DNA of 64,000 bases. Origin: Lethocerus indicus (lineage: Eukaryota; Arthropoda; Insecta; Hemiptera; Belostomatidae). A program made the position numbers and the translations under genes. Below are positions 1 to 15,590 of this stretch, one piece after another (the first letter of the stretch is position 1; each line of letters begins with the position of its first letter). The DNA is taken from assembly GCA_019843655.1 (NCBI GenBank), contig JACDQD010000005.1:3375575-3439574 (forward strand). The letters are read 5' to 3'. Under the pieces are notes generated by a model, which saw nothing but the letters and a program-made list of their open reading frames with translations, was not told where the DNA came from and made no database searches.

Positions 1-1434
1 CGCGATGTTTATGGGGCTTTTCACGGTAAAAAATGTAAGAATTGGTTTAACAAAATTTGGGTCTCAGATGTTCTACAAAGTGAGAAATCGAAAAATTACA
101 ACCGAGAAGTACACTCACTTTAATTATGGCGGCCTTTGTAATAATATAATTGAATAATTGTTACCTATGAGACTGAGTGTTTCTTATCGTTTATGGTAAT
201 TAATAGATATTAAAGAAACTGAAAATACCGGATACAGTGTTAGCACAGAGGTGAAGTAATGAGGTTTCATAATGGTTTATACGGGGGGCTTAGGTCATAA
301 AATATTCAAGGGGGAGCCAACACCACCCCCCCTTCCGACATCCTCGACCGGTTAAATCTCTGCCCAACAACACTACGTCTTCTTCAGTGGCCACTTTTTC
401 TAAATTAGGCCAACGAGAAAAAAATATTGTTCGAATAAGCGGGAAGGGGAGACTGCAGGGGGAGACTTATAATTAAAACGGGAGGATTAATACTGTCAGG
501 ACTCCGGGTCCTCATTCCTGTAATGCTGTCTCCCTGGGTAAGACGCTCCTCTGTACCGCCCCACCCCCCCTGCTAGCCTCTAGCTTAAAGTTCAACCGAT
601 TCCACGCCCATAAATCCCCACGTTAAGACCCCCAAGAGAAGGCGGCTAAGTCTGTCGGTCCTACCCTTAAGCGGTGCGCAAATTAAAAATTAACTGCCAT
701 TATTATACTATACTCGCGGGGAACACCGCCCAAAATCGACTTCCCAGTCATTAATTTCTCAACTTCAATTCCAAAACGCATTAAAATATGATTTCGCACA
801 CCGCAGGGGAGTTCGAAGCATGAATGCATATCTACAAAATTATAACTGAAATAACAGCAAATTTTGATGAAATATTAGAAAGAAAGCAATAAGAATTCAA
901 AAGATTATAGTACATTATAGAATCCCATCCTCATTGATTCATAGAGTAATAATACAATTTAAACTTTTTTCTCTCTCAAATTTGCATAGATAGCCTCTCC
1001 ACCGGCAAGCGCGCATTCGTGTCAACAAGTTTTGTAGCCACAAATTTAAATTAAAAAAAAAACAGCGGTGACTCTAGACAGCTCGATTAGTTCTGGTAAT
1101 TATTGCCGTCTCTATAATGTGCTCTTCCATTGTTGATGTTGAAAAAATATAAACAATTAACAAGTTAAACTGAAAATGTATTATTCAAAGGGCAGGGATC
1201 GCATCTGACGAGTGTTCCTTGCAGCGCTATGCGCTCAATTTGCCCAATTTTTGTTTTAATTTAGTTTTTACAAAAAAAAAGAAAAACAGAAAAAGAGAAA
1301 CATTTTGATCGGCAAAAAAGTCGTGAACACCGACTCACCGTACGAATGTGTATTCTTCTGTGAAAGGGAAACGGAAATATAAAATGAATGGGAACCGTAC
1401 ACGAGGGGTAAGGTGTGGTTTCAAGTTTGGAGTC
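1..1434. other. No gene recognised; anonymous intergenic DNA
   Basis: A+T-rich, CpG-normal sequence with short C-runs near 330 and 565. I see no convincing coding frame, RNA gene or mobile-element terminus here. The only open frames are short and lack recognisable motifs. Confidence 0.6.
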
Positions 1435-1463
1435 GTGTGTGTGTGTGTGTGTGTGTGTGTGTT
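1435..1463. repeat. (GT)n microsatellite
   Basis: A perfect GT dinucleotide run of about 29 bp. A second, interrupted GT/TA/GT tract follows at roughly 1577-1628. Overlapping open frames rich in His-Thr or Cys-Val-Tyr come from these repeats and are not genes. Confidence 0.95.
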
Positions 1464-1464
1464 T

Positions 1465-4275
1465 CTGAGGCGATGTGGGCGTGTGAGTTGATCCGTGAGT
1501 GAATGGCCCTGGGGAGAGGAAGGGTCGAATTTGGACAGTAGGGCGGTTTTAGAATGGCGCCTGTATGTTTCGGCGTGTGTGTATATATATATATACATGC
1601 ATGTGTGTACACGTGCGTGTGTGTGTGTGGGCGGGTGTTTGATGGGAGCCGCACTCACGGCCGCAGCCGCAGCGGGCGGCATTGCCTATCCCACGCTATC
1701 TCTACTGCCCCCTCATCACCAAGGGGGCGGTGGAGGGCGGAAAAAACTCAAAGTGTTGCCAACTGGAATGCTGGAAACGATAAAAGAACTCGCCGCTATA
1801 GAACCGCCCACCGGCCACAATTGAATCGGCACAAAGGGAACGGCAAGATTTGCGACCGACACTTTACTTCCTAATTTCCGGAAGAGATAGTACTGGAAGT
1901 CGCGAGCTAATTTCTAAATCCTTGTTATAAAAGCGTCCACAGAGTCCTTGTAATAAGGGATACTACTATTTGAATATATTGCCTCTCAGATATTTTCCAC
2001 TAGTACTTGAATATTAACTGTTTCAACTAGTATATCTATGTTCGTGACGATATTGCCGCACGAAAGTTACATCTGTCATTTAACAGCAGATTTCGTCTAC
2101 CTAGAGAAGAGCCACATACACGTTTCCCTGCTGCATTCATTCGGTTGATATTTCGGGACTTGTCGGGACGCTCAATTTGCCGGTACGGCGGCGGGCTACA
2201 TACATAAAGCTATCGCTCTCTCGTGACAAGATGAAACTGACAGCGGATCGTCGTCAGAGTGTTATTATAAACCCCATTAAAATTGCGAGAACGTTTCAGT
2301 CCGGCTTTCGGCATTATTCCCGCCTAGTTTACATATACACGTCGTTGACAGTCCAATCATTCTACAGTCGTTCATTGCTATATAGCAGTTCAGGCGATTA
2401 ACGTTTCGTGATGCTAGTGATTTACGTACGACACTTATTCGACGTTCATAAATTGAATAGAATTAATCATATTTATAATATGTATTGTTAAAGGGTTGTA
2501 GTGCCGTAATGAAAGTAAATTAAGTAATTAAATAAATTATGTATTAATTTACTTAGCTAACAATTAATAATACGAGGGTGATAAGAGGCTGAATAATTCC
2601 TAAGTGCTACCTAAGTTGAGATTATGCTGAAAAATTAAAATAATTTTCTTTTTTGAACAATAATAAATTATTTAATTTGTTTACCATACTTTACATATAT
2701 CACGTAATGATAACATTTCAGAGCATATATTCCTGTGTTAGTAACCACAATTATTATTCCGAATGTTCCCCATTGATTTTAGTTTAACCCTACCTTTCTG
2801 TGACACTGAATCAGTAATTTCCCTTTTTCTTCTTTCGGCTCTCGTTCAAAAAAGAACAGTGGGACAAGAAATGAAATAAAGGGTTCTAAATGCAGGCGAT
2901 TGGGGAGTTAAATGCAGTGTAATTGTTCCGTGGCAATGTAAGTTGATTAAACCCCGTTTCAAAGAGGCCTTCCGATCGGTCGGCCGAGCAGTCACGCACG
3001 GCTGCTGATGGAGAATTATTCTGAGCTTATCTCCCACTCACTCTTTAGACGTTTTTAAGCCGATCCTCATACTTTAAATTACACAAAGGACCAGTGTCGT
3101 TGGAAAATGATGTAATGGCAATTACAGCGTTACAAAGCAGGACCAAAAGCGCACGGACAATCACCCAAAATTATAAAATGTCTCTTCTTTTAATTCTAAA
3201 ATAGCAATACATTTGCCTTATTTTATGAAAGTTTTGCAATCGTACAGCACTATATGTTTATAAAAATTAATTACACCGCTTGGTAACCCCCCACTATTGT
3301 AAATGCACCAGTTAGAACGATTGAATCAATTATGGCAATAGGCACTTATGAAAATTTGAAATTAAACACATATAATTTCATATGGGCAAATGAGATGGGG
3401 CCGTGGACATACGATATCTTCGTGTACACGAATGGAGTTGACACTGTCACAGGTTTCACAAAAGGCTGCTGTTCAACAAACCCCACAACCACGCCCATTA
3501 CTAAATATCAGTCCACAACTCCGTCCGGGTACATTATGGTAATTGATTCGCTTTAAAATTGTGCTCAATCAAGTTGAAAAATAAACACCGGTTGGGTCCA
3601 GTGATTTATGCCTGCACAATGATCCACGTAAAATGTTAATTTCCATTTTCACAAACAAAGGGTACGTCTTCACAGAGGTGTTTGGCAGTAATTACTTTAC
3701 ATATGATGAAGTGTATTAAAGTTCATCTTGTTTAACACGATTTGAACGAATTCAAAATAAAGAATTATCGTTGTGACAGTTCTATTCAGAAATCCGGATA
3801 TACGATTTCGCGATTATTAATTAACAGCACCGATAGGTCGAAAATATCGGATGAAATTTTTATTTTAGTTTTATTTTATGTCATGATACAGTTGTTAAGA
3901 TAGAGTTGTTGTCAAGATACAGGAGATGAGTAGGTTTTTACCCTTTTCAATTTAATCGAAGGTCCTGACAAATTTCGAAATAAATCCGGGTTAATCAGAC
4001 TGCGTTTGGCCCGAAATCAAAAGTCCAATGAGATTAAAAAATAACGTTCTCGACTTCACAATGGAAAAGCTGATTCATTTTTTTTTTTTTTAATTGGAAA
4101 GTATTTAGGAAGCCTCGGCGGTGTCCTAATGACCGATCGATGACCTGGAATTTCCCTTACTCTATATAATAGGGCTATGAATCACGAGGATAAAACGGCC
4201 CTGTTTGCGGGGATGATGATTAAAAATCATCCCTCCCCAGTCACCAGGAATAGCTCCTGAATATAGCAGCCCCGC
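1465..4275. other. No gene recognised
   Basis: The stretch holds only short open frames (up to about 75 codons) with no family resemblance that I can see. I found no structured RNA and no clear inverted repeats in it. Confidence 0.55.
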
Positions 4276-4396
4276 CCTCTCTCACTCCTCTCTCTCTCTC
4301 TCTCCTCCTCTCCCTCTCTCTCTCTCTCTCTCCTCTCCTCTCTCTCCCTCTCTCTCCCTCTCTCCTCTCTCTCTCTCTCTCTCTCTCCCTCTCTTT
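4276..4396. repeat. (CT)n / polypyrimidine microsatellite, about 120 bp
   Basis: A long CT-rich tract interrupted by CC doublets, so almost pure pyrimidine on the + strand. Such tracts are length-variable, and those with mirror symmetry can form triplex DNA. No gene overlaps it. Confidence 0.95.
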
Positions 4397-7093
4397 CTTG
4401 TTCCGCCTCAAACTGCCCTGAAAATTAACCTCGAGTTAGTTCAAGCGCCGTATGAAGCATTCAGGTATCAAACATACTTTCTTGGAGATTAACTCCAAGA
4501 AATTTACCACTTGGCGAGTACCGACCCCTTTCCCTAGAGGGTGAAATAACCCCCTAAAGACCGACACAGGACTAACTCCTTTAATATCGTTTACTTTCGT
4601 CCTTTTGCGCTCAACGCCGCTCATTCCTGCGTCCGATTTTGTGAGCGATAGCCCGAATGAGAATAAAGAGTCGGGCCACTCGCACCCCCTATGAAAAATT
4701 TCCCAATCTAATGACACATCTTTCCAGCGTCGCGGGCGCAATCATTGAATTATGACTACAGTCAAAGACCGCATTACGCTACATAAATCCTTCAAGCACG
4801 CTATCTAGCCACTATTTTCTGTTATCACCCCCTGGCACACGACCCTACCGATCACCTTTGCCCCGTGTTAGAGGGTAGCTAATGTTTCATGTAACGTGTC
4901 ATTTTCAGATTTTCAAGCATCAACGATTTGACTTTTACACTTTTATGAATATTTGTCAAATTACATGTTATCTGAATTAAAACACTAATTAACTCAGTGT
5001 TTTATTTGTATACTTATTTCGAATCCACATAATTAGGGAGATTCAAATAAATCAGATAGGCAGTATATACATACAAATAATAATTAGGGATTACCTATCG
5101 GTGGCGTTTTTAATGGAAACACACACACCATGAGGGAGATTGGATGTGATCTTCCACTGAGTATCAGAAGACCGATTTGCGCTTATGTAATTATAGATTT
5201 TGTTCCTATGAAATTTATGTCGTATTATGCCATATGTGCCTTCTTTTTATTTGGCATAAAACGAAAAATTGAAACCGGTCCAACTTATACAGCACGAGAT
5301 AAGCCAATGAAGACAGATTATCACACGACCAATAACATTGTCAACTCCCAGAACCTTAAAAATCGTGAAAGCACTAAAATAATTTATTGCAAACGTAGGC
5401 CAAGTTCTGTTTTTTCGGTACAGGTACCAAATTTTAAAATGAACTCATTCAGTCCATTTTCCGGCCCAACCTTTTTCTGTCGACCCCGGTCCCCTCCCCC
5501 TTTGTTTCTCCCCCTCATAAACTTTTAACCTCTTAAAACAGGACCTCGGAACTGGGCTACGCGCTAAATAGCCGGCGCCGGTGTTAACGCCGTATAAATA
5601 GGTAAAGAACTAAATACGAGGAACCGCTATTAGCGGGCGGTGATAGTTTGTCGGCCCGGCTAATAGAATTTAATATTTGAAGCTCCGACGTGAACCGGCC
5701 ATCCCCGACTGCAATTCGATTGTTGCCGCGGAAAGGGGAAAAAAGAAAATACCGTACACCGTAGGTTTGGCTTCTGTAAATGTCAATTGGATGAGCAACC
5801 CTAACTGTAAAATTAAGCGATTTTGGCAAGAATTGAGGATATACCTTCCATTTAATTGTGTTCAATGCGAATTTTAAAATTTACAATTATTACCTTAGAT
5901 TTAGAAAATATTAACACTGAATTACTTCGAAATCGGATAGTTGAGTTCTAATTCTCATACTTGAAGATTTAAATTCAGCAAGACCCATAATATCAGAATA
6001 GCAAGAAGAAGAGAATATCAATTTCGCGAAACCCATAAGAGGACATGGGAATGAAATATTTTTTTACCCACGAGATATTGATGGGAGTACACAAATATAT
6101 AAATATTCTTGCAGGAATGGTATTGGAAGACCAATAGTTTAGTACAGAGTAGTTATACGCCTATATTTATTACTGCCCATGTAGCCTATAAAACACTATA
6201 CAACACAAGTAAGTGTTAAATTACAGAATATTCTCATATTTTAAAAAAAGTCGTTTTCCAAAAACTGGATTCTCAAGAGTGGGGAATTATGATTCTTCAA
6301 AATGAAAAAGGATATTTCTTATAAATAAAACGGTAATTTAATTGTAAATGTTGTCGCTATAATGATACGTTTACCTTCTGTTCTTGAAATTTTTACACGA
6401 TTCTACCATGATTAAAAATCCAATTACAACATGAACAAGGAACATATATCCGAAACAAAAATTCATTTAGGAACAAATTCATAATATGAATCATTTAAAA
6501 TCACAAGCATTATTATTATACTTATTTTCCTTTAAAGTTGCCTTTTTTATCATAATTAAATTCTTCTGTTGTTCAGGTGCAGACAAATTTTATGCAGAGA
6601 ACGTTTCTTGGAATACACCCACTTATAATGGCGTAATAATAAAAATTTACATTTTGAAATTTACATATTCTATCAAGAATATCATTAATGACTAAATCAT
6701 TCACGGCTAAACCAAGGAAAGCGACAGATCGTCCTGGATGTGTTATAAAATAAACCTTAACATTAACACGTGCGAAGTATTGTTAATCTTTCGATGTTTT
6801 TGTCTTGCAAATTGGCACGTAAATTGTATAAAATATGTAATTTTCCGATACAATCCTTATGTCCTTCATCTGTTTAAAATATTTTCGCGAGTTGTCCAGG
6901 GAGTGGAACTGCACTAAATTTTACTGTCGGATCCTAGGTTGGGTTAAATACCGAGCCAAAAACGGGTTATGCTCACGGGAATAACTCACGGAATTCCATA
7001 TAATAATGTCGCCAAAGGTTGAGAAATGGGGCGTAAAAAATACAAAAAACACAGGTCAAAAACTACTGAAAAAATGCATAGACCCGTAATTAG

Positions 7094-7222
7094 AGGAGGG
7101 GGGGGGTCCGGTGGAGGGCCCGGGAGAGGGTGAAGCTCGAGAAATAATGGGGAGCCCCTTTGTATGGGGGCGTATTAGGGTGTGTGTGTGTGTGTATGTG
7201 TGGGTGTGCACGCGCGTGCTTG
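7094..7222. repeat. G-rich tract followed by GT microsatellite
   Basis: A run of nine G's plus further G triplets within about 38 bp has the pattern of a possible G-quadruplex. It is followed by a (GT)n tract that ends in CACGCGCG. Confidence 0.7.
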
Positions 7223-9851
7223 TAGTCCGTGTGTCCGTGCGCTCCGGTTTAAAAAGGTCATCGGGTCAGACGTGACTCAAGAGCGCGGTTGAATTGTCTT
7301 TCTGTTCTGGCGGAAAACCTTTTAGAACGGTAAATTATTTTTTCTCACCAAAACGAAAATAGCCCGTTAGTCGATTCCGACGAGCCGCTATCATTTCCTT
7401 AAGATCTGCCGGGAAAGAACTTAAACTGTGATTATTAATGTCGGTAAAATAACTAAGAAATGTGATGAATTCGTGTTGGAAGCAGGTACTTGTCCCTTCC
7501 GGGGAAGTATTTTAAAAAAATCATTCCTGTTTCTTACCTCTCAATCAGAAATATTGTATCTCAAGTTGTAATTATTCGCCAATAAACAGCACAAGGCATT
7601 TATTAATCATTGGGATCAATTCCAATTCGTAGTACCAACTAAAGGTAAAGTTACTAATTTATTCCGCTTTCATTAAACCTGGACGAAGAAAAAAAATTTT
7701 CATCTCGCTATCCTTTTGCGGCCATCAAGCGGACGCATTCCGCTTCTCAATTTGAATGCTAATTGTCTGGCGGAATGAGTCAAAAGCGGAGTTGCCCTAA
7801 AACAAAGCAGACGATTCCAAATGCGTTCAAACTGAATCTGGAGGTCCGCACAACAATTTTGTCCCTCTCCTAAGCAGTAATTATCCTATTTGCGCGGCTA
7901 GCTGTATGCAATTGACAATGCTAAAGAGGAAAATAATCGTATACACGAACTTGTTATTAAAAGGGTTTTGAAAATATAGAAAATCAGACTATTTCATGCA
8001 ATATCATCGGTACTACTGTTAATATTATGATCGGAGTTGTAACTCTATAATAGCGCCAAAATCGGAATTTCATCTGTGATTACCAGAGTTGGGTAGCATA
8101 GCTGACAGTGTTTATTTACGCGGTGGATTACTTAACCTGGAATTCTCGCCGAAGAAAGTCTCAGAGCAAATACCTCGTCAGCTCTCGTTCCAAAGATGTT
8201 GCCGGTTTTCCAGGAATTTCGCTTCAGGATAAACATTGAGCGAGTGGGTTTTACTGAGAGGAAACGGCGCTGAAACGGGAGACGGTAAGCGGGAGAGGGC
8301 TAAATTGGGACCGCAAGAAATAAACAGGTATGGATATTTAGAACGAAAATATACGATAAATATTTACATTGAAGGTGTTGAGTCCATTTTTCTGCTTTAT
8401 TTTATTTCATCGTTTTTATATGACCGTGCATTGACTACACAGGAGGGTGTTAAGTAAGAAATAAGAATGTAAGAAACAAACATTTCACTATTTAACAGAC
8501 AACAACCCATATAAACAGATATGACGCTACACATAGGCAGACTGGTCGACTTGGCAGTATCAAATTTGGCGAGAAATATATGGCATGTTGTATTTATAAT
8601 TTAACGGTCTTTAATGCAGACAGAAAATATTAGTAACCTATACAAGCGTGCAAAAAAACCCAAGGCCATACCATTTAGTCAAATTTAATGGAACATTTTT
8701 AAGCAACAACGAGTCACTGACGCCAGTTTATTCTCGCGATGATTATAAAAGCCGTCTTTCATGTAGCGGAAACATCAGGTAGTTGTAATTTGTCCCGGTC
8801 TGGATATTTAGAAAAAAAGTGCCGAACACGCAACGCCACTCGAATAATTAGTCGGCGGCAGAGTTGGCGACATCTTTTTTTTTTTAAAAACTGTGGACGA
8901 CGTCTATGTCTCCGCGAATATTCATTCATCACGACCGCAGGTAATATTTATGGCTCGAAGGACAGTAAGTGTTGAACATTGAAATGTGACTAAATTACTG
9001 CTAGGCGAGACCGCGGCAATTGTCGATGGAGATAATGAAATTTAGGAAGTTTTTCATATTATAATTTGGCGCAGTAAATTATAAGATTTCAGTAATATCA
9101 TCGCCTACTCTCGTAGCCATATGAAGCGATCCTACAGGAAGCTAGTGGTAAGTTCCGGTCCGCTTATTTATAAGTGGATTGTAGTTTATCGCCCTGCGAG
9201 GCTACAAAACGCGACGTCTACTCGAGGCGGCACAAGGACAGGGTTCTTTGATCCGGAGTTACTCTGAAGATTGTCGGAATGAGAAGAGAAATAATTTAGT
9301 TCAGATGTTAAAAGATACAATGGACTGCAAAAAAAAATTAAAATCTTAAATCATTAACATCACGTCCTACTTGCATAAAAGTTCTCTATTGTTCAGTATG
9401 AGGAGTGACAACGTGGAACGGCCCTCGTACAAGACAATTTCCGAAATTTTTCGGCGTAGGGTTGTAATTAGCTTTAGTGGTTGGATGAGGGATCTTCACT
9501 GCTCGGGTTTGAATCAACACAGGGGCAGGTTGACACACACATACACACACAGTGAGTGGCAGGGGCGGGAGGGGCATTAATTTATACAAGGTTGGCGTCC
9601 GCGTCTTTCAATTAGTCGGATTCAAGTTTAGTTTGTGGGGTGGGCGGGGGGCGAATCGATGGGCCCTGCCGGCCGCCGGCTCTTGGAACGGCTATGACGG
9701 GGAAGACAGTTTTCCCAGACAGAATTTTCCTTCCACATTTCGGAGACTCCGTCCCTCCCAACTAACCGAGGCTCACTATTTAATTACTTTCAATTTCGTA
9801 CGGGAAATTCTCCGCGGCCGTTTATTCTCCACATTATACGAGAGAAACAAA

Positions 9852-9866
9852 CAGAGAGAGAGAGAA

Positions 9867-9899
<33 letters not shown>
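9852..9899. repeat. (GA)n microsatellite
   Basis: A GA dinucleotide repeat with a few interruptions. It creates an Arg-Glu repeat inside a spurious open frame. Confidence 0.93.
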
Positions 9900-12800
9900 T
9901 TTTCCCGGACATCAGAAGCCTACCGGTCTCTCATTTCATATATGCGCATAATTGATTGCTTCTTTTAATTAGATCTGAAGTACGCCCATCGATAATGACC
10001 CGCGCGTCTCTCGACTGTCCCCGCTCTCGCCGTTTGCCAGGTCCACATCAAAGCGTTGAACGGCCGCCCCCGGCTGTGGTAGTATAAATAATCAACTTCC
10101 AGAAAGGTCGTGAATATTAAATTCTAAGGTCATACGCCCAAATTCTGTGAGAGGACCACCTGACCTCCAATATATATTATATATGCTTCTGCGTGTGATG
10201 TGGTCAGTAGAAACTAAAATAAATTAAAACGTCCTCTATTTCTAGATGAGTTAGTTCCATTTATTGAATCGAGAAAAGATTAGTTTAGAGCTTATAATCC
10301 CAGTTAAAATAAAACGCGGGCTGAATTTTCCTCGTGCATATTATATATTTATTGGTCTAATTAATTGATCCATCTGGAAGCGGTAAAATGCGTGGACAAA
10401 TTGAACTACGCGACCAGTCCTATTTTTCTGTTCTACAGTTTTCTAGACATCTAAAACCGGACTAAGATTATATTTAGAATAAAACTGCGAAACAAAGTTG
10501 TATACCTCTATTAAAATGGTGCGCGCACGATAAAATGTAATGATTCCGAAAAGGCAATCAAACCGGGCCGCTATAGACCAAGCGAACGGGCCTAGTTCCA
10601 AAACAAGGCGGAGACAGTATATCACGCGGGTGATAAAATATGGCTAACCCTCTCGGCGCCTCAATAACACTTTAAACTACACAGAAGGCTTCCGTGTAGC
10701 GGTAAAATACTGGCGTTCAGCCCGTCCATTAAACACAACAGGGAGCGAGTCAATGCAAATTATTTATTTTACCCTACATCAGACATTCATGATATCGTAC
10801 CTCAATAGATACTACAGATTCGTAAGCAGTCTACATTCAATCCGTAAGGAATTAATAAATGCCAATAAATGAAAATATCCAACGCAACCTATTTTAATCG
10901 AATATAATACCCGACCTCAAATTCCCGCTCGTCCAAAAATGTAGCAAATTTCATGCTCGAATTCCTCATCATCCCGGTCTTCGGGTCTAAATCCCGGACA
11001 TACCAAAATTCCCGTTTCAACAACTGCAATAATTTCTAACGCGTCCTCCTTTAACGCCAGCCTACTTCGTACTTATACAAGGACACAGTAGAGACAGAAT
11101 AAATTAATTTAAACTCGGTGTCTCAGTTTTTGGTGGAAAAATTGTGTGCGGCAACAATTTCGCTACAATAATTTTCACTAGTAGTTTATTTCTAGAAAGA
11201 GATCATCGAATATAATTCTTTCTCAAAATCAATTCAAGATTTAAGCACTCGGAAGTTCAGCGGAGGTTCCAGCGAATAAAGATGCCCTGTCATAGCATCT
11301 CACTCGCCATTTTCGAACTTTCTTAAAAGTATTTTGGATCTTCCCTCGAATTCTTTATTCAAGTCGATGAATAAAACAGTGACGATCCATCGCAAGCGTA
11401 ATGTAGTTTATAAAATTCTAATTATTTCGGTGCGATCAAATTAGGCTCAATTAGTATCGTACGCAGTAGCAGAAAACAAGGATTAAATACTAAATAATTC
11501 ACGGGCTCTACGCATTAATATTATCTACATTGAGACTGAAATGAACATTTTCTATTCAATTATTGAAATATGCATTATCCCATGGGACTAATGCACTGGA
11601 AGATATATATTTGATTATATGAAATATTAACTGTAATAGTTGCAAACTGGATTCCGTAACGACGTCGTAATTTTGTCGTTGGCTAGAAACCGCAAAGAGA
11701 TGACTGGGAATAAATAACCATCATTTAATATTCACTATAATATATATCTATAATGTTAACGCAGTAAATTTGATTCACTGGGTCTTTTTCAATTGTATAA
11801 ATTAAACTAAATGTAACAATAACAGTATAACAAAAAATGTTGTTGAATGAAGAATTTAAAAGTTCAAAAAGCACACGCACCGCTATTTACGTCCGTTTGG
11901 CAGAATTAAACGATAACCGCTTTCAGGAAATAACCTCTTAAATTGAGATCGCGCAAACTTTCCCCTTTAATATGCGTATATTTTAACGTGTACCGTTTAA
12001 TAATATATATACGCCCTCACACTTGCTTTGAGTACGGTAATGGAATAAATAAAATGTTATAATTGCGCTTCTGTGAATTCAATTCTATTATCTCCCTTGC
12101 TGTTTTCGCCACTGACGTCGAAGCCACTGCTCGTTCCGTAAAGAAATATGCAACTGGACAAACCGGGGGTAGAAGTATATGATATGAAACTTCATTTAAG
12201 AATATAAGCTTATTAAATTTATAAAAATAGATGAGGCTCAAAATACATTTCCAAAGTATTGTAAAGAAAAAAGGACTCGATCGTGGAAGTGAGATGCCAA
12301 CTGATGAATATTCAAGGTAAAAAAAATTAGCGGTAATATTACCGCTTACCTACGTTTCAATGTTATAATTACATTCCGAGTTCCCATATTCATATCTGAC
12401 ATTATTATCAACTTATTCTAAATTTTCTAATTATTGTCATTTAACATCACTGTACTGTCAGTAGATTTAATACTGCCCATAGACTTGGGCCAATCGACCG
12501 GGTAACATACAAGACTGAATACCTTTTATTCAAATTTATATCGACCTTCGTGATCAAGTTTTGCATGCCAACTGAGACAAGGTCCGTGGAAAGGTAGTTT
12601 AGAGATGAGCACATGTTTAATCCATTTTCATTTTTTCTTTCTAGAGTTATATATAATAACAGCTACCGCAACAATTAATGCATTCGTTCGGTGGGGCATT
12701 GAAAAGTAAAAAAAAAGAACCGGACTCCATTTTCTTTACAACAGGATTACAACCCCGGATATTATTCGAAAGGAAAGCTCTCTGTATTAGTAATCCCAGA

Positions 12801-14244
12801 TAATACAAATTGGTTTCCGGGTCCGCGGACTGGAACTGGAATTTCAAAAAGGAGGCCATTTATTCGAATTCGCGGGGTGGGGCGCTAGATAGGGCGAAGT
12901 AACTGGTGTGTTGTTGCGGGGGGCCTATCAGATTCCGTTATTATTTATGCGATTTCATTGTTCAACCGTTTAATTCATACGCGATGAAATCCACCGGCTG
13001 TCCGAAACGCGATATATGGCCCCACAGCAACCCTATCAGTTGATTCGATCCGATATCCCTTCCTTTATTTCATGCTTGAAATTCAACGAATAATTAGACG
13101 ATCGCCGCTATCTCAAGCGGAAATTGCAAATGACCTTCCGCGTACGTCATCAGGAATATTGGGCATTGATTATATAAGATATTGCAACCCTTATTAAGAC
13201 GCAAATATATGAAATACTTTCCGACCGCTAACTATACCCAGGAGAATTTTAATAGGTTACCACTAATTGCTTTCATGATTCATTTTTACCGAATCACTTT
13301 TAATGAAACAAAACATAAAACTGCCCTGAACTCATTCTGAAATTTATTTCTTTTCTAGTCCAATACTACTATATGGGTAGCTCAATTTCTAATTACTTAA
13401 TAGTTGTTAGTCCTAACTGAACTTACCAGACTAACTAATTGTCAAAATGCACATTATTTCGTTCCCATAGACCATTGCCATTGATTAAGCTTAAATAAAC
13501 CCTAGAGACAGTCCTCATTCCGTCAATTCGCTTGTCCCTTTGGACAAGCGTTCGGACATTAATTTATGTAATTCAGTTTGTATGTAACAGTGAAACCAGG
13601 TACAGCCTGAAAGGACGCTTCAATGGCGACTATATCATAAATAAAGAAATGAAAAATTTAAACTAATGGTTAGAAATTCCTAGGCGAAAGAAAGGAACAC
13701 GTAGGACCATAAATACAATTGTTTAATAGAAAAGACAAAGGTGCTTTAAAAAAATTTTCAAATCTTCTCGCTGGAATAATTATTAAAAGAAATCGACGAT
13801 TCGCGCTGTCTAAAGTTGAAAATAATAAAAGGGAATCTATTAATATAGTGGTCTAATCTAATGTGAATAATATAAAATTTGCGGAGATATTTCTTCTTAT
13901 TCCTATTTCTTCCAATTTGACCTATAAAAGAACAGCTTTGATTAAGATCTGAAAGGAAAATTTAATCGTCATTCGTACGCACATAACTGAAAAGACGCGG
14001 CCGGAGGCGGACAAATTCTGGCCCACTTCAAGATTATGGCTCTATTTGTCCCTCTTTACGGCCCTACAAATATTCGCCCAGAAAATCTGAATTTTCACAT
14101 CAGAGACAGTCTTGGTTGGGCCGAGAATTTTCTGAGCAGTGGTAAATTATAGTTCAAGTCCAAGAATAATACAAAACAATAAGTTCCTTAACAACAAGTC
14201 TTGCTAAAGGAAATCCAGGTCTATTATCCGATTGTTGTTTAAAC

Positions 14245-15515
<1,271 letters not shown>

Positions 15516-15590
15516 TCAGGGATAGCTTAGCGGTTAAAAGTATCAAGGCGCAAATCTGAAGATCCCGGATTCGACTCCAAAGGGAGGTCC
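15516..15590 (+). repeat. tRNA-derived repeat (SINE head or tRNA pseudogene)
   Basis: The bases at 15523-15533 fit the RNA polymerase III A-box consensus TRGYNNARNNG at every position. The bases at 15568-15578 fit the B box except for one substitution. The 34-bp spacing matches a tRNA. The T stem cannot be closed properly because of the A at B-box position 2, so this is not a working tRNA gene. It is probably the head of an old tRNA-derived SINE. I cannot define its tail. Confidence 0.5.

Noticed and set aside
1335..1874. Several open frames of 77-115 codons on both strands
   Set aside because: They are generated by GT and TA repeats and mirror each other on opposite strands. Composition is low-complexity His-Thr or Cys-Val-Tyr.
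15516..15590. Functional tRNA gene
   Set aside because: A and B boxes are present but the T stem and acceptor stem do not close. Kept only as a tRNA-derived repeat.
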